Source: Shinella sp.
GTDB lineage: Bacteria > Pseudomonadota > Alphaproteobacteria > Rhizobiales > Rhizobiaceae
Length of the DNA: 26,390 bases
Assembly (NCBI GenBank): GCA_003248775.1
Contig: QFQX01000054.1
Span: forward strand, 1 to 26,390
Direction: 5' to 3'
The notes under the pieces were generated by a model. It made no database searches. It saw only the letters and a list, made by a program, of their open reading frames with translations, and had not been told where the DNA came from. Shown here in pieces: positions 1 through 5,830 of the stretch (its first letter is position 1; the number at the start of each line of letters is the position of its first letter). Made by a program: the position numbers and the translations under genes.

Positions 1-280
1 GGTCGGCGCTGGCGGGAGCGACGACGATCAGGTCGCAATCGCGGGCCAGCCGGATATGGCCGACATCCTGCTCGTCCTCGCGGGAAAAGAGGTCGGTATA
101 GACATGGCTTGCCGAAAGCGCGCCGACGGCAAGCGGCGTCACGAATTGCTGGGCCGCCTCCGTCATCACAGGCCGCACCGATGCTCCCCGCTCCCTGAGG
201 CGGCGGATCAGGTCGAGGCTCTTGTAGGCGGCTATGCCGCCGGAGATGACGAGAAGGATGCGTTTCCCGGTTAAGCTCAT
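1..280 (-). CDS. coaBC: CoaBC, phosphopantothenoylcysteine decarboxylase/synthetase (partial, N-terminal end)
   Basis: Only the first 93 codons are present; the rest lies beyond the left edge. CoaBC converts 4'-phosphopantothenate to 4'-phosphopantetheine in coenzyme A synthesis: the C-terminal CoaB domain adds cysteine and the N-terminal flavoprotein CoaC domain decarboxylates it. What is visible is the start of the CoaC domain: the flavin-fold opening ILLVISGGIAAYKSLDLIRR near residues 8-27, the MTEAAQQFVTPL segment, and HIRLARDCDLIVVAPASAD at the edge, all typical of the Dfp/CoaBC family. The ATG at 278-280 is preceded by GAGG with a 6-base spacer. The next gene on the same strand, ubiB, ends 82 bases upstream. 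Identity is clear; the CoaB half cannot be seen. Confidence 0.93.
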   Translation of the reverse strand, partial: MSLTGKRILLVISGGIAAYKSLDLIRRLRERGASVRPVMTEAAQQFVTPLAVGALSASHVYTDLFSREDEQDVGHIRLARDCDLIVVAPASAD

Positions 281-362
281 GAAATGCCTCGACTGCCGGC
301 CCGTGTTTCCGGCGAACCTAGATCATAGCCCGACGTTTTGGAAGCAGCGAAGGCAGGCGTCG

Positions 363-1937
363 TCAGCCGATCTGGATGGCGATGGCGACGAGCGCGATGG
401 CGATGACCCACAGCGCCAGCCTGCCGAGACGGCTGTGACGTGCCTCGGCCTTGCCGATGGCTTCGGCGGTTGCCGCATCGAAACGCAGGCCGTTTTCGCT
501 CATCTGCATGACTTCGCTGTGGAACTTCTCGGTCTTCGCGGCAATTTCCGGCAGTGCTTCGGCCAGCCGGAAGGCGGCCTTCATGCCGTCCTTGAGATCG
601 GTCGCGATCCGCTTCGGGCCGAGATTGTCGCGGATCCAGCCCGAGACGACCGGATCGGAAGCCTTCCACATGTTGAACTGCGGATTGAGGATGCGCGATA
701 CGCCCTCGACCACCACCATGGTCTTTTGCAGCATGACGAGTTCGGGACGGGTCTCCATGTCGAAGAGTTCGGTCACTTCGAAGAGTAGCGTCAGAAGCTT
801 GCCCATGGAAATGGTTTCAGCTGGCTGGCCATGGATCGGTTCGCCGATGGCGCGGATCGCCTGCGCGAAGCTCGCCATGTCGTGATGGGAAGGTACATAG
901 CCGGCTTCGAAATGCACTTCCGCTACGCGCATATAGTCGCGGGTGATGAAGCCGTAGAGGATTTCGGCGAGGAAGCGCCGTTCCTTCTTGCCCAGCCGCC
1001 CGGCGATGCCCATGTCGACCGCGACAATGGTGCCATCGGGCGCGACGAAGAGGTTGCCGGGATGCATGTCGGCGTGGAAGAAGCCGTCCCTGAGCGTATG
1101 GCGCAGGAAGGACTGGATCAGCGTATCGGCCAGATGGTTGAGATCGTGCCCGGCGGCCTTCAGCGCCTCGACATCCGACATCTTGATGCCGTCGATCCAT
1201 TCCATCGTCACGACGTCGCGGCCGGTGCGTTCCCAGTCGACTTCGGGTACGCGGAAGCCGGGATCATTGCGGGTATTTTCCGCAATCTCGGAAAGGGCCG
1301 CCGCCTCAAGCCTTAGGTCCATCTCGACCTTGGTCGTCTGCTCCAGCGTCTTCGTGACCTCTACGGGCCTGAGCCGACGCGTATGCGGCAGGAAACGCTC
1401 CTGCAGATGGGCAACGAGGTACATGGCCTCGAGATCGGCGGCGAAACGCTTGCGCACGCCGGGCCGGATCACCTTGACGGCGACCTTCTTGCGGCCGTTC
1501 GGCGTCTCGATTTCGGCGGGATGCACCTGGGCGATGGATGCCGCGGCGATGGGTTCGTCAAAGGTGACGTAGAGATCGTCGACCGTGCGTCCGAGCGATT
1601 CCCGGATCGAGGTTTTGGCCTCTTGCGTCGGGAAGAAGGCCATGCGGTCCTGCAGTCCGGAAAGGTCTTCGGCAAAGTCCGCGCCGACCACGTCCGGTCT
1701 GGTTGCCAGGAACTGGCCGATCTTCACATAGGAAGGACCAAGCCGCTCGACGGCGCGCGCAAGCCGGTCGGAGCGCTCTTCCTGCCGCGCCCGCTTGCGG
1801 GTTAGGAGGCCAGCCGCCGATTTGGCAACGCCCACTATCGCCGGAAGTCCGTCTGACGGAAGGGCGGAAACCACGCCTTCCCTGACCAGCACCCAGCCCA
1901 CCCGCGCAAGGCGGAAATATGCTCCGACGGTGCTCAT
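363..1937 (-). CDS. ubiB: UbiB, atypical kinase/ATPase for ubiquinone biosynthesis
   Basis: A 524-residue protein of the UbiB/ADCK (ABC1) family, needed for ubiquinone synthesis in aerobic proteobacteria, probably as a membrane-bound ATPase supporting the Ubi complex. Family marks seen: the KxGQ motif (K72, G74, Q75 in VKIGQFLATRPD), the Ala-rich loop AAASIAQVHPA, the lysine strand VAVKVIRPGV, the catalytic loop FFHADMHPGNLF, the metal-binding VDMG, and a hydrophobic C-terminal membrane anchor of about 20 residues ending IAIALVAIAIQIG. The open frame runs further upstream into ubiE, but ATG at 1935-1937, only 5 bases after the ubiE stop, gives the family's usual N-terminus (MSTVGAYFRL). Very likely cotranscribed with ubiE. 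The Shine-Dalgarno match is weak, which fits translational coupling. Confidence 0.95.
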   Translation of the reverse strand: MSTVGAYFRLARVGWVLVREGVVSALPSDGLPAIVGVAKSAAGLLTRKRARQEERSDRLARAVERLGPSYVKIGQFLATRPDVVGADFAEDLSGLQDRMAFFPTQEAKTSIRESLGRTVDDLYVTFDEPIAAASIAQVHPAEIETPNGRKKVAVKVIRPGVRKRFAADLEAMYLVAHLQERFLPHTRRLRPVEVTKTLEQTTKVEMDLRLEAAALSEIAENTRNDPGFRVPEVDWERTGRDVVTMEWIDGIKMSDVEALKAAGHDLNHLADTLIQSFLRHTLRDGFFHADMHPGNLFVAPDGTIVAVDMGIAGRLGKKERRFLAEILYGFITRDYMRVAEVHFEAGYVPSHHDMASFAQAIRAIGEPIHGQPAETISMGKLLTLLFEVTELFDMETRPELVMLQKTMVVVEGVSRILNPQFNMWKASDPVVSGWIRDNLGPKRIATDLKDGMKAAFRLAEALPEIAAKTEKFHSEVMQMSENGLRFDAATAEAIGKAEARHSRLGRLALWVIAIALVAIAIQIG

Positions 1938-1942
1938 GAAGA

Positions 1943-2719
1943 TCAGATTTTCCAGCCGGAATGCAGCGCGGCGATACCGCCGGTGTAATTGGTGAAGGTG
2001 ACGCGCGAGAAGCCGGCCTTCGAGATCATCGCTGCGAAATCGCGCTGGTTGGGGAACTTGCGGATCGATTCCACCAGGTACTGGTAGGGCTCGGCATCGC
2101 CGGTGATCATCTGGCCGAAGCGCGGGATCGCCTTGAACGACCACTCTTCATAGACACGGTCGAGAAGCGGCATGTCGACTTCGGAAAATTCCAGCACCAG
2201 CAGCCGGCCGCCGCGCTTCAGCACGCGATAGGCTTCCTTCAGCGCCACGTCGATGCGCGGAACGTTGCGGATGCCGAATGCGATCGTATAGGCGTCGAAG
2301 CTGTTGTCTTCGAAGGGCAGGCTTTCGGCATTCGCTTCGACGAAGGTCAGGTTCTCGGAGAGCCCCTTCTTTTCCGCCCGTTCGGCGCCGACGCCGAGCA
2401 TGGAGCCGTTGATATCGAGCACCGTCACATGGGCGAGGCGACCGGAGGCCTCGACGATGCGGAAAGCGATGTCACCGGTGCCGCCGGCAACGTCGAGCGA
2501 GCGATAGGTCGGGTCCTTGCGCGGATTGACAGCGGCGACCATCGCGTCCTTCCAGACCCGATGCAGGCCGGCGGACATCACGTCGTTCATGATGTCGTAG
2601 CGCTTGGCGACCTTGTGAAAGACTTCGTTGACCAGACCCTGCTTCTCGCCATCCGCGACCTCGCGGAAGCCGTAGGAGGTTTCCATGCCGCCTTCGGCGG
2701 ACGTCCGGCTCTCGGCCAT
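1943..2719 (-). CDS. ubiE: UbiE, demethoxy-/demethylmenaquinol-type C-methyltransferase of ubiquinone biosynthesis
   Basis: A 258-residue class I SAM-dependent methyltransferase that adds the ring C-methyl group in ubiquinone synthesis. Seen: the UbiE signature region FHKVAKRYDIMNDVMSAGLH (about residues 34-53), SAM motif I DVAGGTGDIAFR (76-87), and the later NVPRIDVALKEAYRVLKRGG stretch that is the second UbiE signature. Two start codons are adjacent: TTG at 2720-2722 and ATG at 2717-2719. The ATG is preferred because GGAG sits 7 bases before it, against 4 for TTG. It is the first gene of ubiE-ubiB and is divergent from mutM across 146 bases. Rhizobia generally use ubiquinone, so the ubiquinone role is assigned rather than the menaquinone one; that part is inference. 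Confidence 0.95.
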   Translation of the reverse strand: MAESRTSAEGGMETSYGFREVADGEKQGLVNEVFHKVAKRYDIMNDVMSAGLHRVWKDAMVAAVNPRKDPTYRSLDVAGGTGDIAFRIVEASGRLAHVTVLDINGSMLGVGAERAEKKGLSENLTFVEANAESLPFEDNSFDAYTIAFGIRNVPRIDVALKEAYRVLKRGGRLLVLEFSEVDMPLLDRVYEEWSFKAIPRFGQMITGDAEPYQYLVESIRKFPNQRDFAAMISKAGFSRVTFTNYTGGIAALHSGWKI

Positions 2720-2819
2720 CAATTCACTCCATCTCGTTCTTGGTCGAAAAGACCATAGCGAAAACGCCCCGGGCGCGCTATCTCCGGGCCTGATATCGGC
2801 GGCGGAGCCATTGCGCTGG

Positions 2820-2847
2820 TCTATAGACCGTTAAGGCCGCCGTTCAA
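2820..2847 (-). promoter_or_regulatory. Candidate sigma-70-type promoter for ubiE-ubiB, -10 inside a 12-bp palindrome
   Basis: On the minus strand TTGAAC (2842-2847) is followed after 16 bases by TATAGA (2820-2825), a good housekeeping match. This would start transcription about 95 bases before the ubiE ATG. The -10 lies inside the perfect palindrome GGTCTATAGACC (2818-2829), so a -10-like element also faces mutM, although no good -35 is seen on that side. Confidence 0.45.
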
Positions 2848-2865
2848 ACAGAAAGATGGGTCTCA

Positions 2866-3756
2866 ATGCCGGAATTGCCAGAGGTCGAAACGGTCAGGCG
2901 GGGATTGTCACCAACCATGGAAGGCGCCGTCATCCGCCAGCTGGAGCTGCGCCGGCCCGACCTGCGCTTTCCCCTGCCGCGGGATTTTGCCGCACGCCTT
3001 TCGGGCCGGCGGATTATTGCGCTGTCGCGCCGCGCCAAGTACCTCCTGATCGACCTCGACGACGGTGCGACCGTGATTGCCCACCTCGGCATGTCGGGTT
3101 CGTTCCGCATCGAGGCCGGGGAGGCAGGCGACATGCCTGGAGATTTCCATCATCCGCGCTCCAAGAACGAGAAACACGATCACGTGATCTTTCATCTGGA
3201 CGGGGCGGATGGCGGCTCCCGCGTCATATACAACGACCCGCGCCGTTTCGGCTTCATGGACCTGACAACGCGCAACGAACTGGATATCTATCCGGCCTTT
3301 CGTGATCTCGGGCCGGAGCCGGTCGGAAACGAGCTTTCGGCGGACTACCTCGCCGGCCGTTTTGCCGGCAAGCAACAGCCGCTGAAGAGCGCGCTGCTAG
3401 ACCAGAAGGTGATCGCGGGCCTCGGCAATATATATGTCTGCGAGGCGCTGTGGCGGTCGCATCTGTCACCGGAACGCGCAGCCGCTACGCTGGTGACGCC
3501 CACGGGGAGACCCAAGCAGCAGTTGCTGGTGCTGACGGAGGCGATCCGCGCCGTCATCGCCGACGCCATCGCCGCGGGCGGTTCTTCGCTACGCGATCAT
3601 ATCCAGACGGACGGAACCCTCGGCTATTTCCAGCACAGTTTCAGTGTCTATGATCGGGAGGGTTCATCCTGCCGGACGCCGGACTGCGGGGGTACCGTCG
3701 AGCGTATCACGCAGGCGGGACGGTCGAGCTTCTATTGCCGCATCTGCCAGAAATGA
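2866..3756 (+). CDS. mutM: MutM/Fpg, formamidopyrimidine-DNA glycosylase
   Basis: A 296-residue DNA repair glycosylase/AP lyase that removes 8-oxoguanine and formamidopyrimidines. The N-terminus MPELPEVETVRRGL carries the catalytic proline and glutamate that become residues 1 and 2 once Met is removed. K58 in RRAKYLL matches the conserved DNA-contacting lysine, the DQKVIAGLGNIYVCEAL helix-two-turns-helix is intact, and the C-terminus holds a zinc finger with C269, C274, C291 and C294 (C-x4-C-x16-C-x2-C). All catalytic and metal residues are present, so it should be active. No strong Shine-Dalgarno precedes the ATG, but this start is fixed by the catalytic N-terminus. It is followed closely by the enoyl-CoA hydratase gene. 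Confidence 0.97.
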   Translation: MPELPEVETVRRGLSPTMEGAVIRQLELRRPDLRFPLPRDFAARLSGRRIIALSRRAKYLLIDLDDGATVIAHLGMSGSFRIEAGEAGDMPGDFHHPRSKNEKHDHVIFHLDGADGGSRVIYNDPRRFGFMDLTTRNELDIYPAFRDLGPEPVGNELSADYLAGRFAGKQQPLKSALLDQKVIAGLGNIYVCEALWRSHLSPERAAATLVTPTGRPKQQLLVLTEAIRAVIADAIAAGGSSLRDHIQTDGTLGYFQHSFSVYDREGSSCRTPDCGGTVERITQAGRSSFYCRICQK

Positions 3757-3778
3757 GGAAGCAAGGGAGAGAATGTCG

Positions 3779-4552
3779 ATGAGTTACGAGACGATACTGC
3801 TGGAAACCCGCGGCCGGGTTGCGCTGATCACCCTCAACCGCCCGCAGGCGCTGAATGCGCTGAACTCGACCGTGATGAACGAACTGCGCCGGGCGCTGGC
3901 GGCGATCCAGGCCGACAATGCCATCGGCGCCGTCGTGCTGACCGGCTCGGAAAAGGCCTTCGCCGCCGGCGCCGATATCAAGGAGATGCAGGGGCTCGAT
4001 TTCGTCGATGCCTATCTCGGGAACTTCATCAGCGGCTGGGATGACATCGCGGGCTTCCGCAAGCCGTTGATCGCGGCCGTCTCCGGCTTTGCTCTCGGCG
4101 GTGGCTGCGAACTCGCCATGATGTGCGACTTTGTCATCGCATCGAAGACGGCGAAGTTCGGCCAGCCCGAAATTACGCTCGGAGTCATTCCCGGCATGGG
4201 CGGGACCCAGCGCCTCACGCGGGCCATCGGCAAGGCCAAGGCCATGGATCTCTGCCTGACCGGCCGGATGATGGATGCGCATGAAGCCGAAGTCGCCGGG
4301 CTCGTCGCCCGCGTGGTGGAGTATGAAAGGCTGGTAGAAGAGGCTGTCGCCACCGCCGAGAAGATTGCAGGCTTTTCCCAGCCGGCCGTCCGCATGGCGA
4401 AGGAAGCCGTCAATCGGGCTTTCGAGCAGACGCTGGGCGAGGGATTGCGCTCCGAACGGCGTATGTTCCATTCCCTCTTCGCGACGGAAGACCAGAAGGA
4501 AGGCATGGCCGCTTTCGTCGAGAAGCGAAAGGCGGACTTCAGGAACCGCTGA
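3779..4552 (+). CDS. Enoyl-CoA hydratase (crotonase family)
   Basis: A 257-residue crotonase-fold enzyme of the size and sequence of short-chain enoyl-CoA hydratases, which add water to trans-2-enoyl-CoA in beta-oxidation. The oxyanion-hole segments FAAGADIKEM (61-70) and FALGGGCELAMMCD (104-117) are present, and both catalytic glutamates of true hydratases can be placed: E111 in GGGCELA and E131 in FGQPEITLG. IPGMGGTQRL follows. Two ATGs in frame lie at 3773 and 3779. The second is chosen because AGGGAG (3764-3769) is 9 bases from it and only 3 from the first. The open frame extends back into mutM but that part is not family-like. Possibly cotranscribed with mutM. Rhizobial genomes often label this gene fadB1 or echA; I leave the symbol blank. 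Confidence 0.93.
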   Translation: MSYETILLETRGRVALITLNRPQALNALNSTVMNELRRALAAIQADNAIGAVVLTGSEKAFAAGADIKEMQGLDFVDAYLGNFISGWDDIAGFRKPLIAAVSGFALGGGCELAMMCDFVIASKTAKFGQPEITLGVIPGMGGTQRLTRAIGKAKAMDLCLTGRMMDAHEAEVAGLVARVVEYERLVEEAVATAEKIAGFSQPAVRMAKEAVNRAFEQTLGEGLRSERRMFHSLFATEDQKEGMAAFVEKRKADFRNR

Positions 4553-4591
4553 GGGATCGGCGGGACGGCGCGATTTCGTTGAAATTGCGCG

Positions 4592-4620
4592 TTGACGGAA
4601 CCGCGCTTTCCCGCTATATG
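4592..4620 (+). promoter_or_regulatory. Strong sigma-70-type promoter of rpsT
   Basis: TTGACG (4592-4597), a 17-base spacer, then TATATG (4615-4620) form one of the best housekeeping promoters in the window. Transcription would start near 4627, giving a leader of about 118 bases before rpsT. Just inside the leader is a hairpin, GGAAAAG (4634-4640) with CTTTTCC (4648-4654), which could contribute to S20 autocontrol or mRNA stability. A 20-codon ORF (4658-4720) lies in the leader but has no clear ribosome site. Confidence 0.75.
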
Positions 4621-4744
4621 CCCGCCCACGGTTGGAAAAGTCGCTGGCTTTTCCGAAATGAGCTCCCCAATAGCTGAATTGGCAGGTCGCAACGACCCGA
4701 CGCGGCGTTGGAGGAGATAGGTTTGAATTCGAAGAGAGGCATCC

Positions 4745-5011
4745 ATGGCCAATACAACTTCGGCGAAGAAGGCGACCCGCAAGATCGCTCGCCGCACTGC
4801 AGTCAACAAGGCTCGCCGCTCGCGGGTACGTGGTTTCATTCGCAAGGTTGAAGAAGCAATCGCCTCCGGCGATGCAACGCTCGCCAAGGACGCACTGAAG
4901 GCTGCCCAGCCGGAACTGCAGCGCGCAGCCACCAAGGGCGTCGTTCACGCCAACACCGCTTCGCGCAAGATCTCGCGTCTTGCCCAGCGCGTGAAGGCTC
5001 TGTCCGCCTAA
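4745..5011 (+). CDS. rpsT: 30S ribosomal protein S20
   Basis: An 88-residue, strongly basic protein that binds 16S rRNA early in 30S assembly. The N-terminus MANTTSAKKATRKIARRT and the C-terminal GVVHANTASRKISRLAQRVKAL are characteristic of bacterial S20, and the length is normal. It sits alone between its own promoter and terminator, with dnaA 819 bases downstream on the same strand. GAGG/GGAGG-like sequence upstream of the ATG is modest (GAAGAGAGGC just before CATCC). Confidence 0.98.
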   Translation: MANTTSAKKATRKIARRTAVNKARRSRVRGFIRKVEEAIASGDATLAKDALKAAQPELQRAATKGVVHANTASRKISRLAQRVKALSA

Positions 5012-5040
5012 TTCCAGACGCATTTTCGACATTTTGATGA

Positions 5041-5067
5041 AGCCTGGCTGAAAAGCCGGGCTTTTTC
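5041..5067 (+). terminator. Rho-independent terminator after rpsT
   Basis: AGCCTGGCT (5041-5049), a GAAA tetraloop, and AGCCGGGCT (5054-5062) form a 9-bp stem with one G-T pair, followed by a run of T. This separates rpsT transcription from the dnaA region. Confidence 0.9.
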
Positions 5068-5115
5068 TGCTGTCCGGCTAACTATCTCCTCTGGTTGTAT
5101 CGTTTGACGATTGCA

Positions 5116-5131
5116 TGTCACTGAAGTGACA
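5116..5131. promoter_or_regulatory. Perfect 16-bp palindromic candidate operator
   Basis: TGTCACT, two bases, then AGTGACA: perfect 7-base arms. It lies 50 bases past the rpsT terminator and far upstream of dnaA, beside TTGACG (5104-5109). The symmetry fits a dimeric regulator; I cannot name one. Confidence 0.35.
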
Positions 5132-5214
5132 CAAAAAATCATTTAATTTCAATCGTTTACCGGAGGATCTTTGCGAGGCGCTCGCTTTACTTAAGGGCAG
5201 GCGGGCCTGCTTTC

Positions 5215-5341
5215 GAGTCAAGGACTTTTTATTTTTGAGCCGTTTTTTTGTGGCGCAACTTCGGCTTTTTGGGAATCCCGTTGATTCAAAAGCGATTCTT
5301 TTCTTGCGAAAATGTGACGCCCAAATTGGGGCGGCGGAGTC
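5215..5341. promoter_or_regulatory. Cluster of five GANTC (CcrM-type) methylation sites upstream of dnaA
   Basis: GANTC occurs at 5215, 5273, 5283, 5294 and 5337 (start positions), with a sixth at 5493. About one per 256 bases would be expected by chance with equal base use. In alphaproteobacteria CcrM methylates this sequence once per cell cycle, and in Caulobacter methylation of GANTC in the dnaA promoter affects dnaA expression. Here the site at 5337-5341 lies about 24 bases before TAAAAT (5365-5370), roughly where a -35 would be. A role here is inferred from position and clustering. Confidence 0.5.
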
Positions 5342-5411
5342 AATGCCCGGCGCTTAATTTTGCGTAAAATTCACTGTTGATCTTGGCTTTTGATCCTGCA
5401 TTAATGATCTC

Positions 5412-5514
5412 CAACAGGGCGCGCGGAGCCAGTCTCCTGAGCAGTCTTAGCCGGCAAAGCTGGCGGTCGAGACACTCACCGTTCCCTGGGCGGAATCCCA
5501 GTATTCCGTTTTTT
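5412..5514 (+). ncRNA. Candidate small RNA or attenuated leader transcript between rpsT and dnaA
   Basis: Three hairpins follow one another: GGAG/CTCC (5425-5437), GCCGGC-aaa-GCTGGC (5450-5464, one G-T pair) and the terminator-like hairpin ending in T6 (5491-5514). Upstream are two weak promoter possibilities: TTGATC (5377-5382) with ATTAAT (5400-5405) at 17 bases, and TAAAAT (5365-5370). The start at 5412 is only an estimate from the first. It may be a free-standing sRNA of about 100 nucleotides or the 5' part of a dnaA leader ending in an attenuator. I recognise no known RNA family. Confidence 0.3.
5491..5514 (+). terminator. Terminator-like hairpin in the dnaA upstream region, with competing hairpin
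   Basis: CGGAAT (5491-5496), loop CCCAGT, ATTCCG (5503-5508), then six T. The stem is only 6 bp but the T-run is clean. An alternative stem CTGGG (5486-5490) with CCCAG (5497-5501) uses the first arm as its loop, so the two hairpins exclude each other unless they form a pseudoknot. This is the arrangement expected of an attenuator, though chance is possible with stems this short. Confidence 0.5.
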
Positions 5515-5579
5515 CAGACAGTGTCGATTTTACGCCGGAAGCCCATGGTTTCCGTGCTGGAGTAGTTTTGTCTTTGTGT

Positions 5580-5801
5580 GCCGGTCACCCAGACCGGCGG
5601 ATAGTGTGAAGAAGGAGTATACGGCAGCCGCCGGAGTTCATGTCGAGGATGAACGACCGGAGGCTCGTGGTGCACGGCGGATGACCCAGTGGCTGGGGTG
5701 GTCGTGCACGACAATGGGGGCGCCGGATCCATCGCATGATGCGATGTGATCTGTGGCGCGGGGCTGAGGCAGTTGCCGGGCGCGTTACAAAGACGCCCGG
5801 C
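5580..5801 (+). other. Structured dnaA leader with serial inverted repeats and two tiny overlapping ORFs
   Basis: Perfect inverted repeats occur at 5580-5598 (GCCGGT/ACCGGC, loop 7), 5701-5712 (GTCGTGCACGAC), 5730-5746 (CATCGCAT-g-ATGCGATG) and 5775-5801 (GCCGGGCG/CGCCCGGC, loop 11). The last ends 29 bases before the first dnaA ATG. A 14-codon ORF at 5640-5684 (MSRMNDRRLVVHGG, GGAG 3 bases before its ATG) overlaps by ATGA a 22-codon ORF at 5681-5749 (MTQWLGWSCTTMGAPDPSHD and two more residues). These could be leader peptides or chance ORFs. A leader role for the region is inferred. Confidence 0.35.
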
Positions 5802-5830
5802 GCAAATGATAAGTTTTGGAAGGCGGCAAA

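Larger units (their letters stand above)
5068..5830 (+). other. 763-base non-coding region between rpsT terminator and dnaA
   Basis: No convincing protein gene is present. The left half is AT-rich with runs of T and contains a 16-bp palindrome (5116-5131), a GANTC cluster (5215-5341), and a good -10-like TAAAAT at 5365-5370. A terminator-like hairpin lies at 5491-5514. The right half (5580-5801) is GC-rich and full of inverted repeats, as in an RNA leader. Other inverted repeats seen are GCGAG/CTCGC (5173-5185), GCAGG/CCTGC (5197-5210) and CCCAA-a-TTGGG (5320-5330). I did not find DnaA boxes matching TTATCCACA. The region probably holds the promoters and leader of dnaA. Confidence 0.7.

Noticed and set aside
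4658..4720. 20-codon ORF in the rpsT leader
   Set aside because: No ribosome site and no features; kept only as a note under the promoter.
3707..5032. 441-residue minus-strand open frame
   Set aside because: Antisense to the enoyl-CoA hydratase and rpsT, both certain genes; no domain pattern.
5354..5368. CtrA site TTAA-N7-TAAA upstream of dnaA
   Set aside because: Second half-site deviates from TTAA and the region is AT-rich, so a chance match is likely.
5068..5830. Chromosome replication origin next to dnaA
   Set aside because: No TTATCCACA-type DnaA boxes or AT-rich 13-mers were seen, and in rhizobia the origin is usually near hemE, away from dnaA. The features present fit gene regulation better.
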